From: an uncultured Bacteroidaceae bacterium | Lineage (GTDB): Bacteria; Bacteroidota; Bacteroidia; Bacteroidales; Bacteroidaceae | Length of the DNA: 47,936 nt | Assembly (NCBI GenBank): GCA_905235525.1 | Contig: CAJOLW010000019.1 | Span: 1 to 47,936, forward strand | Reading direction: 5' to 3' | The notes under the pieces: model-generated | Seen by the model: the letters and a program-made list of their open reading frames with translations, nothing else | Told to the model about the DNA's origin: nothing | The model's database searches: none | Shown: piece by piece, positions 36,975-46,869 of the stretch | Layout of the letters: each line of letters begins with the position of its first letter | Numbering within the stretch: the stretch's first letter is position 1 | Made by a program: the position numbers and the translations under genes

Positions 36975-37031
36975 TTTGTTGTGTTATAATTAAAAATACG
37001 TGTAAATTTGCCTTTTTACCTAAATGAGCCA

Positions 37032-37039
37032 CAAAGTTA
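37032..37039 (-). promoter_or_regulatory. Bacteroidetes -7 box before serC
   Basis: The minus strand reads TAACTTTG, matching TAnnTTTG, 57 bp upstream of the serC ATG. TTTG at 37052-37055 is only 12 bp away, so the -33 box is uncertain. Confidence 0.45.
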
Positions 37040-37084
37040 CTAATAATAATTCAAACGAATGGCAACTTGTTTTCTTTTTATTTC

Positions 37085-37131
37085 AAAAAAAACAAAAATG
37101 GGCGTAAGCCATTGATATTTGGTACACCCAT
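37085..37131 (-). terminator. intrinsic terminator after the CorA gene
   Basis: On the minus strand ATGGGTGTA and the near-inverse TACGCCCAT (one mismatch) enclose a loop with extra CCA/TGG pairing, and TTTTTGTTTTTTTT follows. It begins 20 bp after the CorA stop. Confidence 0.75.
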
Positions 37132-37150
37132 ATTGCAATTTCATGACAAT

Positions 37151-38077
37151 TTATAACCACTTCTTCCTCCTGAACCACCACAACGACACTGCCGTGCTGA
37201 CCACGCAGGCAATGATGGCTATCGGGAAGCCCATTTTCCAGCTTTCCATGCCGTTAATGAGGTTCATACCGAACATCGACGTGATGAAGGTCGGGAAGAG
37301 GATAATCATGTTCAGCGACGTCAAGAGTCGCATCACTGTATTCATATTATTATTAATAATGTTCGCGTAGGTGTCCATCGTTGAGTCGAGGATGTTGATG
37401 TAGATGGCAGTCGTCTCACGTGCCTGATTCATCTCTATGTTCACGTCCTCAATGAGTTCTGCATCCAGTTCATCGACTGGCAGACGGAACTTCAACTTGC
37501 TCAACAGTGACTCATTGCCACGAATGGAAGTGCCGAAGTATGTGAGCGAGTCTTGCAGACGTGACAGATTCACGAGGTCCTTGTTGTCTATATGCTTGTC
37601 AAGGTCACGTTTCGCCTTCTCAATGATGCCATTCACTTGCTTCAGATATTTCAGATACCACACTGATGCGCTCAAGAAGAGGCGGAACACCAAGTCTGCC
37701 GCATCTGTAAAGCCTTCAGCACGGCGCATCTGGTGATTCACGAAATCGAGCATCATCCGCGTCTCCTGATTGCAGATGGTGATGATTTTGTCACCTTTCA
37801 CCACAATACCCAACGGGATGGTCGTGTAGGGACTTCGCGAAGAGACGCTCTTCAAATGCGGAATACGCAAGATAATCATGAGCCACCCCTCATCCATGTC
37901 GTAACGGGCACGCTCGTCGGCATCCGAAACGTCGTCCATGAAGTAGTCTGGCATACCGAGTTCCTTTTCAAGAAACTCCCTATCATCATCCACTGGGCAA
38001 GTGACCTGCACCCAACAGTTTGGCTCCCAAGCATCAATATGCTTGATGCCGCCATTAAAATTCCAGAATGTTCGCAT
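37151..38077 (-). CDS. CorA-family divalent cation transporter
   Basis: The 308-residue protein has a large cytoplasmic N-terminal domain (MRTFWNFNGGIKHIDAWEPN onward), a long helix (about 140-235) and two C-terminal membrane helices. The pore signature GMN is in TSMFGMNLINGM, followed by the second helix IAIIACVVSTAVSLWWF and the basic tail RRKKW. It probably imports Mg2+ (or Co2+/Ni2+) as a pentamer. ATG 38077 is chosen; an upstream ATG at 38137 would add residues of no family likeness. The leader from the -7 box at 38271 is about 190 nt. Confidence 0.9.
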   Translation of the reverse strand: MRTFWNFNGGIKHIDAWEPNCWVQVTCPVDDDREFLEKELGMPDYFMDDVSDADERARYDMDEGWLMIILRIPHLKSVSSRSPYTTIPLGIVVKGDKIITICNQETRMMLDFVNHQMRRAEGFTDAADLVFRLFLSASVWYLKYLKQVNGIIEKAKRDLDKHIDNKDLVNLSRLQDSLTYFGTSIRGNESLLSKLKFRLPVDELDAELIEDVNIEMNQARETTAIYINILDSTMDTYANIINNNMNTVMRLLTSLNMIILFPTFITSMFGMNLINGMESWKMGFPIAIIACVVSTAVSLWWFRRKKWL

Positions 38078-38270
38078 TGTTTTCTGAATCTTTGCTTTTC
38101 GATGTAAGAACAATAAAAAGGTGGGGCAAAGACTCATTCAACTCCGCGTGAGAGGTGAGTCTTATCCCAGGCACTTAGTACTATTCGCCGGATAATCGTC
38201 CATAGTTGTTTTTAATTAGTGAATACTCTCTTTTCTGTACGATTCCAAAGACATCCCCTGAAATCGAGTG

Positions 38271-38278
38271 CAAAGGTA
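38271..38278 (-). promoter_or_regulatory. Bacteroidetes -7 box before the CorA gene
   Basis: The minus strand reads TACCTTTG, matching TAnnTTTG, about 193 bp upstream of the CorA ATG. No good -33 box is seen at usual spacing. Confidence 0.5.
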
Positions 38279-38298
38279 ATCATTTTTTTTAAAAGAAA

Positions 38299-38329
38299 TG
38301 TGCTTGCAACTGAGAAAATTGCAAGCACA
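38299..38329 (-). terminator. intrinsic terminator after uxaB
   Basis: TGTGCTTGCAA (38299-38309) and TTGCAAGCACA (38319-38329) form a perfect 11-bp stem with a 9-nt loop. On the minus strand ATTTCTTTT follows. It starts 27 bp after the uxaB stop. Confidence 0.8.
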
Positions 38330-38355
38330 CCATTATTTTTCATGACTGGCAAGAC

Positions 38356-39834
38356 TTACAGGATGGTCTTCACAGCCTCCAGCATACCTTTCTCCTGAAT
38401 GAGGTCGAGGTCTTTCTTCACCAGTTCCGTGAGACCCGGAACCGTCTGGTTGAGGTTCTCGTGCCAGATATTTTCGGCAGCAAGAACACCCTCTGCCACT
38501 TTCTGTGTATCGCCTGTAGCCCAAAGGTCTTTGAGCAACTGCATAATCTCTGGTGCATCGTTGGGTTCGATAGGTGCACCATCGGCACGAGTGCCACCTT
38601 TGTAGTAGGTGATGATGGCAGCCAGACCGAACACAAGACCTTGTGGGAGTTCGCCTTTACGCTCCAGATACACCTTCACGCCAGGAAGGTCACGCGTCTC
38701 ATATTTAGGGAAGGAATTGAGCATGATGCTCGTCACCTGATGGTCAACATACGGGTTGTTGAAACGCTCCAGCACATCGGAGGCAAACTGCTGCAATTCT
38801 TCCATAGGGAGGTTGAGGGTCTGCATGAGTTCGTCAAACTGCACCTTGTGGATGTACTTGCCCACCACCTCATCGTTGCAGGCATCACGCACAATGTTGA
38901 TACCGCTGAGATAAGCTACAGGAGAGAGAACCGTGTGAGGACCGTTCAAGAGCGTCACCTTTCTTTCGTGATAGGGTTTCTCACTCTCTGCTATGAGCAC
39001 ATTCAGTCCAGCCTTCTCGGCAGGGAACTCTGTCTTGAGTGCTTCAATGTCCATGTTCTCAGGCTTCTCGATGACCCAAAGATGGAATGCCTCACCCTGC
39101 ACCACAAGGTTATCGGCATAGCAAACCTTCTCTTGAATCTCTGCTATCTCCTTGCGCGGGAAACCAGGCACAATACGGTCAACGAGCGTAGCACACACAT
39201 AATTATAATTAGTGAACCACTCCCTGAAGGCTGCATAGTCAGCACCAAAATCCTTCTTCCAGAGTTCGATATACTGATAGATACAATCCTTCAGATGATG
39301 TCCATTCAGGAAAATCAATTCGCAAGGCATGATGATGAGTCCCTTGTCGGCGGCACCATTGAAGGTCTTGAAACGACGATAGAGCAACTGGGTGAGTTTG
39401 CCTGGATAGGATGAAGCAGGTGCATCCGTCAATTTGCATGCCGGATCAAAGGCGATGCCCGCCTCTGTAGTGTTGGAAATGACGAACCGAATCTCGGGCT
39501 GATCCGCCAATGCCATGAATGCCTGATTCTGGCTGTATGGATTGAGGGCGCGGCTGATACAGTCAATGCGTGTGAGGGAATTGACCTTCTCACCATTCAG
39601 ACGACCTTGCAGGTTGACATGATAGAGACAATCCTGTCCGTTGAGCCAATCCACCATACCCTTTTCAATGGGCTGAACCACCACCACAGACGAGTTGAAG
39701 TCGGTCTTCTGATTCATGTTGTAAACAATCCAGTCCACAAAACAACGAAGGAAATTCCCTTCGCCAAACTGGATGATTCTCTCGGGTGCATGGCTCTTCG
39801 GAGCCGTGCGAGCGTTCAGTGCTTTGAGTGTCAT
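38356..39834 (-). CDS. uxaB: tagaturonate reductase (altronate oxidoreductase)
   Basis: The 492-residue member of the mannitol dehydrogenase family reduces D-tagaturonate to D-altronate in galacturonate (pectin) breakdown. Signs are the N-terminal nucleotide-binding RIIQFGEGNFLRCFVDWIV, VISNTTEAGIAF, CELIFLNGHHLKDCIYQY, the catalytic-region VTLLNGPHTVLSPVAYLSG and YVDHQVTSIMLNSFPKYETRDLPG. FGEGNFLR and the length favour UxaB over mannonate or mannitol enzymes. It is a single gene here; other pectin genes are not in the window. A -7 box is at 39880-39887. Confidence 0.88.
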   Translation of the reverse strand: MTLKALNARTAPKSHAPERIIQFGEGNFLRCFVDWIVYNMNQKTDFNSSVVVVQPIEKGMVDWLNGQDCLYHVNLQGRLNGEKVNSLTRIDCISRALNPYSQNQAFMALADQPEIRFVISNTTEAGIAFDPACKLTDAPASSYPGKLTQLLYRRFKTFNGAADKGLIIMPCELIFLNGHHLKDCIYQYIELWKKDFGADYAAFREWFTNYNYVCATLVDRIVPGFPRKEIAEIQEKVCYADNLVVQGEAFHLWVIEKPENMDIEALKTEFPAEKAGLNVLIAESEKPYHERKVTLLNGPHTVLSPVAYLSGINIVRDACNDEVVGKYIHKVQFDELMQTLNLPMEELQQFASDVLERFNNPYVDHQVTSIMLNSFPKYETRDLPGVKVYLERKGELPQGLVFGLAAIITYYKGGTRADGAPIEPNDAPEIMQLLKDLWATGDTQKVAEGVLAAENIWHENLNQTVPGLTELVKKDLDLIQEKGMLEAVKTIL

Positions 39835-39879
39835 ATTTTTTTATTAGTGTGATTTTATTATAGTTCGTAAATTAACATG

Positions 39880-39887
39880 CAAATTTA
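39880..39887 (-). promoter_or_regulatory. Bacteroidetes -7 box before uxaB
   Basis: The minus strand reads TAAATTTG, matching TAnnTTTG, with an imperfect -33 (GTTG at 39907-39910) 19 bp upstream. It lies 46 bp before the ATG. Confidence 0.55.
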
Positions 39888-39999
39888 CACATTAAAATCG
39901 AGTTGTCAACCTTCATCATATTGCAATTGCCCTTTTCCCTCTAAAAAATTACTATTTTTTACAAAAATTCCCTCCAAAGTGACAAAAACGGAAGAGGAA

Positions 40000-40032
40000 T
40001 TTGGGAATTATTAACAAAAGATTGTAACTTTG
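40000..40032 (+). promoter_or_regulatory. Bacteroidetes promoter before the TMEM43-like gene
   Basis: TTTG (40000-40003), a 21-bp spacer and TAACTTTG (40025-40032), near the consensus. The gene ATG is 63 bp downstream. The 261-bp divergent region with uxaB holds only these promoters. Confidence 0.55.
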
Positions 40033-40095
40033 TAGCGCAAAAATCATTTTTAAGCACAATTACCATTTACTAATCATTAAAAAAAAGCAAAGATT

Positions 40096-41433
40096 ATGGC
40101 TTACACAGAAAAAACAACTACGGGTTATGGTACCCGTGTGGGCAATTCGCTCAAAGCAGTTCTCATGGGCTTTGTCCTCATCATTGGTGCAACCATTCTG
40201 CTCTGGTGGAATGAAGGTCGTGCAGTGAAGACTGCCGACATGCTGGAGGACGCTCAGGGAGCATGCGTGGAAATGCCTAACCCCGACAAGAAAAGCGCTG
40301 AGTTTGAAGGCGAACTCGTATGTGCTACTGCCATGGCTAACACAGACGAGACTCTGACCGACACACAATTCGGTATCAGCGAGAACGCCATCAGCCTGAC
40401 CCGCAAAGTGGAATATTTCCAGTGGGTGGAGCACTCCGAGTCAAAAAGCGAAGACAAACTCGGTGGCAAGCAGGAAACCACCACTACATACACTTATTCA
40501 CAGGAATGGGTGAGCAGCCCAGTGAACAGTGGTGACTTCAAAGACCCTGCTTATCAAGGCAAGAACTACACTTGGACAACAGTGGATAATCAAGACCTTT
40601 GGGCTGAGAACGTCACTTTCGGCGCATACGTGCTGAACGAGTCACTCATCCACTCCATCAGTTCAACTGAGGCTGTTGAACTAAACATCAACGAGCAGAT
40701 GTTGGCATCGATGGACAAGAGCATTGCTGACACATACGCAAGAATCAAGGGTGTTCCAACTGCGGCTGCACAGACAGAACCATCTGTTGCTATTGCTGAC
40801 AGCGTGAAGACAGCCCTCCCCGACTCTATTGCACAGGACAACAAGGTTGACCTTGAATATGTACACCAGGCTGGTAACGTGCTCTACTATGGTCGCACCA
40901 TGAACGCTCCTGAGATTGGTGACGTGCGCATCACTTTCGAGAAGACTGTTCCAGCTAAGGTGACTGTCGTTTCTCAAGTTGAGGGCAACACATTCAAGCC
41001 TTTCGTGGCAAAGAACAAGAAGAAATTCGAGACCCTCAGAATGGGTAAGAAGACGATTGACGAAATCTTCGAAGAGGAGAACGAGGCTAACAGCATGTGG
41101 ACTTGGATCCTTCGTATTGTCGGCACACTCCTCGTGATTTCTGGTATCAAGAGCCTCTTCTCATTCGTTGAGACACTGCTCAAGGTGGTTCCATTCCTGT
41201 CAAGCATCTTTGCATTTGGCGTGGGCATCATCGCAACCATCATCGGTATCGTTTACTCACTCATCATCATTGCATTGGCATGGATTTTCTACCGTCCTGT
41301 GCTTGGCATCATCCTCTTGCTCATTGCAGGCTTCCTCGTATGGGTGTTTGCTTTCAACGGCAAGAAGAAACTGGCAGAACTTGCTAACAAGAACAAGGGC
41401 AATGCAGAGCCAGAGGCTGCCCCAGCAGAATAA
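40096..41433 (+). CDS. TMEM43-family membrane protein
   Basis: The 445-residue protein has one N-terminal helix (AVLMGFVLIIGATILLWWNEGRAV), a large non-cytoplasmic domain (about 45-330) and three or four C-terminal helices (WILRIVGTLLVISGI, FAFGVGIIATIIGIVYSLIIIALAWIF, VLGIILLLIAGFLVWVFAF). The layout and the LLWWNEGRAVKTADML segment match the TMEM43/LUMA family, known in animals at the inner nuclear membrane and scattered in bacteria. The bacterial role is unknown. It has its own promoter and terminator, so it is a single-gene unit. Confidence 0.8.
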   Translation: MAYTEKTTTGYGTRVGNSLKAVLMGFVLIIGATILLWWNEGRAVKTADMLEDAQGACVEMPNPDKKSAEFEGELVCATAMANTDETLTDTQFGISENAISLTRKVEYFQWVEHSESKSEDKLGGKQETTTTYTYSQEWVSSPVNSGDFKDPAYQGKNYTWTTVDNQDLWAENVTFGAYVLNESLIHSISSTEAVELNINEQMLASMDKSIADTYARIKGVPTAAAQTEPSVAIADSVKTALPDSIAQDNKVDLEYVHQAGNVLYYGRTMNAPEIGDVRITFEKTVPAKVTVVSQVEGNTFKPFVAKNKKKFETLRMGKKTIDEIFEEENEANSMWTWILRIVGTLLVISGIKSLFSFVETLLKVVPFLSSIFAFGVGIIATIIGIVYSLIIIALAWIFYRPVLGIILLLIAGFLVWVFAFNGKKKLAELANKNKGNAEPEAAPAE

Positions 41434-41458
41434 AATAAATAACTGAAGAAATAAGTGT

Positions 41459-41497
41459 AAAGGTCTGGGTGGCATCATGTTATCCAGACCTTTTCTT
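41459..41497 (+). terminator. intrinsic terminator after the TMEM43-like gene
   Basis: AAAGGTCTGG (41459-41468) and CCAGACCTTT (41484-41493) form a perfect 10-bp stem with a T-rich tail (TCTTC). The loop is 15 nt. Confidence 0.8.
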
Positions 41498-41527
41498 CAA
41501 AACCTAATCTACAAAACAAGAACCAAA

Positions 41528-42130
41528 ATGAAAAAACTATTGATGGGCATTGCCGTAATGGGAAGCCTCGCACTCCTCTCCGCATGCGACGGGAAGAAAC
41601 TCAGCAACATAATCACCAACACAGACAGCACGGCTGTCGATTCATCACAGACAGAGGCTACCGCTGCCGACATCCACACCGAAGAGGCCATCAAGCAGCA
41701 GGTGCAGGCCTATTACGATGAGTTGAACAAGATGGCAGATGGCGGCGACTTCAACATGAATTCCCTCGACTCACTCGCCTGCACCCAGGATCTTCTGGAA
41801 CTGATGCAGAAGGTGTCGGAAAAGAGCGAAGAAGCCTTCGAACAGGGCAGCGACATGTACTTCGAGGATGAAGGTCACCGCTGGTTACAGGGAATCGGCG
41901 TCCCCATGACCGTGCAGTTCGATGACATTACCGATCCCACACAAGAATATGTGGAAGTATTCCTCACCCTCACATGGGATGGTGAGCAGGGACAGGTGCG
42001 TTTGCGCCTCAAGGTAGAAGACGGGCAATGGAAAATCAACGACTTTGCCGACTATGACACGGATGGCGTTGGTTTCAGAAGAGACATGGAATTCTTTTTA
42101 GGTATTGACAACGGAGATATTGCAGGATGA
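41528..42130 (+). CDS. lipoprotein of unknown function (DUF3828-like)
   Basis: The 200-residue protein has a lipoprotein signal (MKKLLMGIAVMGSLALLSAC, lipobox LSAC, Cys at 20), an acidic Thr/Ser-rich linker and an alpha+beta domain ending EGQWKINDF-like (DGQWKINDFADYD). The C-terminal pattern resembles DUF3828 and the NTF2-like fold. ATG 41528 begins the signal; an upstream ATG at 41477 lies in the previous terminator. Its stop overlaps the next start (ATGA). Confidence 0.75.
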   Translation: MKKLLMGIAVMGSLALLSACDGKKLSNIITNTDSTAVDSSQTEATAADIHTEEAIKQQVQAYYDELNKMADGGDFNMNSLDSLACTQDLLELMQKVSEKSEEAFEQGSDMYFEDEGHRWLQGIGVPMTVQFDDITDPTQEYVEVFLTLTWDGEQGQVRLRLKVEDGQWKINDFADYDTDGVGFRRDMEFFLGIDNGDIAG

Positions 42131-42699
42131 AAAAACTGACATTCATGATGATGGCAATGACAGCCATCACGTTTGTCGCTTGTGGTAACAAGACAACGGG
42201 CAACAACGACAATGGGGATGCAGACTCCGTGTTCATGCTTGACGGTCCAGGTTCCGTTTATGAACCGACCAAGGAAGAAGTGGGACAGTACGCTGTCGAG
42301 ACCGTGCAAGAGGTGTATGAAGCAGTAAGCAAGGCATACACAAGTGAGGATTGGAAAACTGCTACATCGAAACTCGACGAGGAATTTTGTTCGAAAGACT
42401 GGAACGCAACTGTGAAGGCTGTCATTGCTAAAGACAAGACAAACAATGACATCCCCTATTTCGAGGCTGACTACTGGATTATGGGGCAAGACTGGTCGGA
42501 AGACATCCATGCCACCGACTTCAAACTGAAGAACATCAATTTGGACGAAAAGCCTTGGCACGCCACAGTGACACTCAATCTCCACAACTTCAATATCATT
42601 CCCGTCGAGGTGGGTCTCGTCTATGAAGACAGTGCATGGAAGGTGGATGAACTCAACGACTGGAAAGAGGGCATGAAAGACTATCTGACTTCTGAGTGA
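42127..42699 (+). CDS. second lipoprotein, distant paralogue of the preceding one
   Basis: The 190-residue protein has a lipoprotein signal (MKKLTFMMMAMTAITFVAC, lipobox FVAC, Cys at 19) and a domain of about 150 residues. Its end SAWKVDELNDWKEGM parallels GQWKINDFADYD in the gene before it, so the two probably share a fold and arose by an old duplication. The 4-bp overlap implies coupled translation. No catalytic motif is seen. The next gene, cytidine deaminase, begins 1 bp after its stop. Confidence 0.72.
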   Translation: MKKLTFMMMAMTAITFVACGNKTTGNNDNGDADSVFMLDGPGSVYEPTKEEVGQYAVETVQEVYEAVSKAYTSEDWKTATSKLDEEFCSKDWNATVKAVIAKDKTNNDIPYFEADYWIMGQDWSEDIHATDFKLKNINLDEKPWHATVTLNLHNFNIIPVEVGLVYEDSAWKVDELNDWKEGMKDYLTSE

Positions 42700-42700
42700 C

Positions 42701-43183
42701 ATGAAAGAGACATCGATCCATATTCCCCTTCTCATCAAACAAGAGGAAGAACTGACACCACAAGAGGTGAAACTGCTCGACGAAGCCCGCCGAGCCACTT
42801 ACCGCAGTTATGCCCCCTACTCCCATTTCTCAGTGGGGGCTGCTGTGGAGTTGGCTGATGGCACCATCGTCTCTGGCAGCAATCAGGAAAATGCGGCTTA
42901 TCCTTCTGGGCTTTGTGCCGAACGCACTGCTGTGTTCTATGCGAACTCACGTTACCCCGACCAGCCCATCCGTCGCATCTGCATTGTGGCACGAGACACC
43001 GAGGGGCAGTTCCTGCAAACCCCCATCTCTCCCTGCGGAGCCTGTCGTCAGGTGTTGCTCGAAGCGGAACAACGGGCTGGCAGTGACATCGAAGTGCTCC
43101 TCTACGGCACCGAAGGCATCTACATCGTCCGTAACATCAAGGACTTGCTGCCTTTGGGATTTGACGAAAGTTTTCTCCTATAA
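42701..43183 (+). CDS. cdd: cytidine deaminase
   Basis: The 160-residue homotetrameric-type enzyme converts cytidine and deoxycytidine to uridine forms in pyrimidine salvage. The zinc and catalytic motifs are CAERTAVF (Cys, Glu) and PCGACRQVL (two Cys). YSHFSVGAAVELADG and SGSNQENAAYPSG are also typical. It is the last gene of a three-gene plus-strand run with the two lipoproteins. A long imperfect hairpin follows its stop. Confidence 0.93.
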   Translation: MKETSIHIPLLIKQEEELTPQEVKLLDEARRATYRSYAPYSHFSVGAAVELADGTIVSGSNQENAAYPSGLCAERTAVFYANSRYPDQPIRRICIVARDTEGQFLQTPISPCGACRQVLLEAEQRAGSDIEVLLYGTEGIYIVRNIKDLLPLGFDESFLL

Positions 43184-43287
43184 GTGAAAAGTGAAAAATC
43201 TAAATTACCTATGCTAATGGCTAACTAACCAAATGGCAAGGTAACTTAGATTTTTCACTCTTCACTCTTTACTTTTCACTCAATATC

Positions 43288-43290
<3 letters not shown>
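43183..43290. terminator. 27-bp inverted repeat built partly of heptamers, between convergent cdd and ABC-F genes
   Basis: Arms at 43183-43209 and 43240-43266 pair over 27 bp with two mismatches (19-bp core with one mismatch). The outer part is AGTGAAA/AGTGAAA on the left and TTTCACT, CTTCACT, CTTTACT, TTTCACT on the right, in 7-bp register. It probably acts as a two-way transcription barrier. Confidence 0.7.
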
Positions 43291-45126
<1,836 letters not shown>

Positions 45127-45309
45127 TTACTTCATTTTATTATAGGTTTTGATTTTTTTCTCCAGCATCGCTGCATTCCAATCGGCATTGCCTGACAGTT
45201 GGTAGCGGCAGTTGCACTGCATATAGACCTGCTTGATGGGGTGCACGTCTGTACAAGAAATTGCGCCTCTGCCCCCACCCTTTTGCAACACGCAGTTGGC
45301 AAAATCCAT
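45127..45309 (-). CDS. small Cys-containing protein of unknown function
   Basis: A 60-residue frame with ATG at 45309 as its only plausible start. It encodes MDFANCVLQKGGG, then AISCTDVHPIKQVYMQCNCRY and a Lys-rich C-terminus (KKIKTYNKMK). Its four cysteines (NC, SC, QCNC) could bind metal. The composition is protein-like, unlike the overlapping frame of 118 codons. I do not recognise a family. It ends just before the promoter repeats of the ABC-F gene. It may also be the remnant of a longer gene, because the frame upstream closes within 20 codons. Confidence 0.4.
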   Translation of the reverse strand: MDFANCVLQKGGGRGAISCTDVHPIKQVYMQCNCRYQLSGNADWNAAMLEKKIKTYNKMK

Positions 45310-45413
45310 TCTTCTCTTGTCATTTTGTTGCCTAATGTGGGGCTTTTGCCATCTACTCGTTCAATTTTCAAAAGAATTTGCGACAAAAATGATTTACATT
45401 GATAATTTTTTCG

Positions 45414-45421
45414 TACCTTTG
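45414..45421 (+). promoter_or_regulatory. Bacteroidetes -7 box before gap
   Basis: TACCTTTG matches TAnnTTTG, 103 bp upstream of the gap ATG, giving a leader of roughly 95 nt. No exact TTTG is seen at 19-21 bp upstream. Confidence 0.6.
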
Positions 45422-45523
45422 CAGCCGGAAAGAGAGTTGGGATATCCGTAAGGTTTTTTCCTTCCCTTAAAAAACACAAGCAACACATATAGTTATTATT
45501 AACTCAATAAATTTATTAAATCA

Positions 45524-46552
45524 ATGACAAAAGTAGCTATTAACGGCTTTGGCCGTATTGGTCGCCTCGCTTTCCGTCAGATGTTCGAGGCTGAAGGTTA
45601 TGAAGTAATCGCAATCAACGACTTGACAAGCCCTAAGATGCTTGCTCACCTCCTCAAGTATGACACTGCACAGGGTGGTTTCGCTGGCAAGTTCGGCGAA
45701 GGCAAGCACACTGTTGAAGCAACAGACAACTCTATCATCGTTGACGGTAAGGAAATCACTATCTACGCTAAGCCAAACGCTGCAGAACTTCCTTGGGGCG
45801 AACTTGGTGTTGACGTAGTGCTCGAGTGCACTGGTTTCTACACTTCTAAGGAGAAGGCTTCTGCACACATCCAGGCTGGTGCAAAGAAGGTGGTTATCTC
45901 TGCTCCTGCAGGCAATGACCTCCCAACTATCGTTTACAACGTAAACCACAAGACTCTGACTCCTGCTGACACAGTGATTTCTGCTGCATCTTGCACCACT
46001 AACTGCTTGGCTCCTATGGCTGCTGCTTTGAACGGCTACGCTCCTATCGTTAGCGGTATCATGTCAACTATCCACGCTTACACTGGCGACCAGATGATTC
46101 TCGACGGTCCTCAGCGCAAGGGTGACCTCCGTCGCAGCCGTGCTGGTGCTCAGAACATCGTTCCTAACTCAACTGGTGCTGCTAAGGCTATCGGTCTCGT
46201 TATTCCTGAACTGAACGGCAAACTCATCGGTTCTGCACAGCGCGTTCCAACTCCAACAGGTTCTACTACTATCCTCGTTGCTGTTGTGAAGGGTAAGGAC
46301 ATCACTAAGGAAGGCATCAACGCTGCCATGAAGGCTGCTGGTACTGAGAGTTTCGGTTACACTGAGGATCAGATCGTTTCTTCTGACATCATCGGTATGA
46401 AGTTCGGTTCTCTCTTCGACGCAACTCAGACTATGGTTTCTAAGATTGACGACGACACTTACCAGGTACAGGTTGTTTCTTGGTATGACAACGAGAACTC
46501 TTACACTTCTCAGATGGTTCGTACTATCAAGTACCTCGCTGAACTCAAATAA
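45524..46552 (+). CDS. gap: glyceraldehyde-3-phosphate dehydrogenase, type I
   Basis: The 342-residue NAD-dependent glycolytic enzyme begins [18 protein letters not shown]. The catalytic Cys is in [13 protein letters not shown] (about 155), with [21 protein letters not shown] and the C-terminal [14 protein letters not shown]. Codon choice is markedly biased (GCT, ACT and GGT rich) compared with its neighbours, as expected for high expression. It is followed by two hairpins. There is no other glycolytic gene nearby. Confidence 0.97.
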   Translation: MTKVAINGFGRIGRLAFRQMFEAEGYEVIAINDLTSPKMLAHLLKYDTAQGGFAGKFGEGKHTVEATDNSIIVDGKEITIYAKPNAAELPWGELGVDVVLECTGFYTSKEKASAHIQAGAKKVVISAPAGNDLPTIVYNVNHKTLTPADTVISAASCTTNCLAPMAAALNGYAPIVSGIMSTIHAYTGDQMILDGPQRKGDLRRSRAGAQNIVPNSTGAAKAIGLVIPELNGKLIGSAQRVPTPTGSTTILVAVVKGKDITKEGINAAMKAAGTESFGYTEDQIVSSDIIGMKFGSLFDATQTMVSKIDDDTYQVQVVSWYDNENSYTSQMVRTIKYLAELK

Positions 46553-46568
46553 GAGAATTCAACACATT

Positions 46569-46599
46569 GTGTGTTCTTTGATTTCGTCAAAGAACACAC
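46569..46599 (+). terminator. first hairpin after gap
   Basis: GTGTGTTCTTTGA (46569-46581) and TCAAAGAACACAC (46587-46599) pair perfectly over 13 bp with loop TTTCG. No T-tract directly follows, so it may protect the mRNA 3' end or act with the next hairpin. Confidence 0.65.
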
Positions 46600-46606
46600 C
46601 AACAAA

Positions 46607-46651
46607 AAACTCCGCTACCCTTCTCGGATAGCGGAGTTTCTTTTTCCCTCT
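46607..46651. terminator. bidirectional intrinsic terminator after gap
   Basis: AAACTCCGCTA (46607-46617) and TAGCGGAGTTT (46629-46639) form an 11-bp stem. CTTTTT follows on the plus strand and TTTTTTG on the minus strand, so it can serve both gap and the tiny minus-strand lipoprotein frame. Confidence 0.85.
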
Positions 46652-46656
46652 AATGT

Positions 46657-46746
46657 TCATCCGCAGTTACAATGATGAGCCGTCGAACATGCCGCAAGCA
46701 GCAATAACGTGCACATCATCAACAGAAAAAACAATTGATTCTTCAT
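46657..46746 (-). CDS. tiny lipoprotein (29 residues)
   Basis: ATG at 46746 begins MKNQLFFLLMMCTLLLLAAC, an excellent lipoprotein signal with lipobox LAAC, and the mature part is only CSTAHHCNCG before a TGA. The mature peptide has three Cys and two His, which suggests possible metal binding. The terminator lies 6 bp after the stop on this strand. There is no clear -7 box. It is like other small bacterial lipoproteins but belongs to no family that I can name. Confidence 0.45.
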   Translation of the reverse strand: MKNQLFFLLMMCTLLLLAACSTAHHCNCG

Positions 46747-46786
46747 ATTTTTTTTAGTTTATTAACACGGTGTGTAGATTTTTTTG

Positions 46787-46794
46787 TACCTTTG
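46787..46794 (+). promoter_or_regulatory. Bacteroidetes -7 box before mscL
   Basis: TACCTTTG matches TAnnTTTG, 75 bp upstream of the mscL ATG. No good -33 element is seen. Confidence 0.6.
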
Positions 46795-46869
46795 CAACGA
46801 GAACATTCACATTCTCGTATCATTTATAACGATACCTTTCAACGTTTTATTATATAAAAATCAAAGACT

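Noticed and set aside
37151-38137. Longer CorA start at 38137
   Set aside because: The added 20 residues have no CorA likeness; MRTFWNFNGG at 38077 is the natural start.
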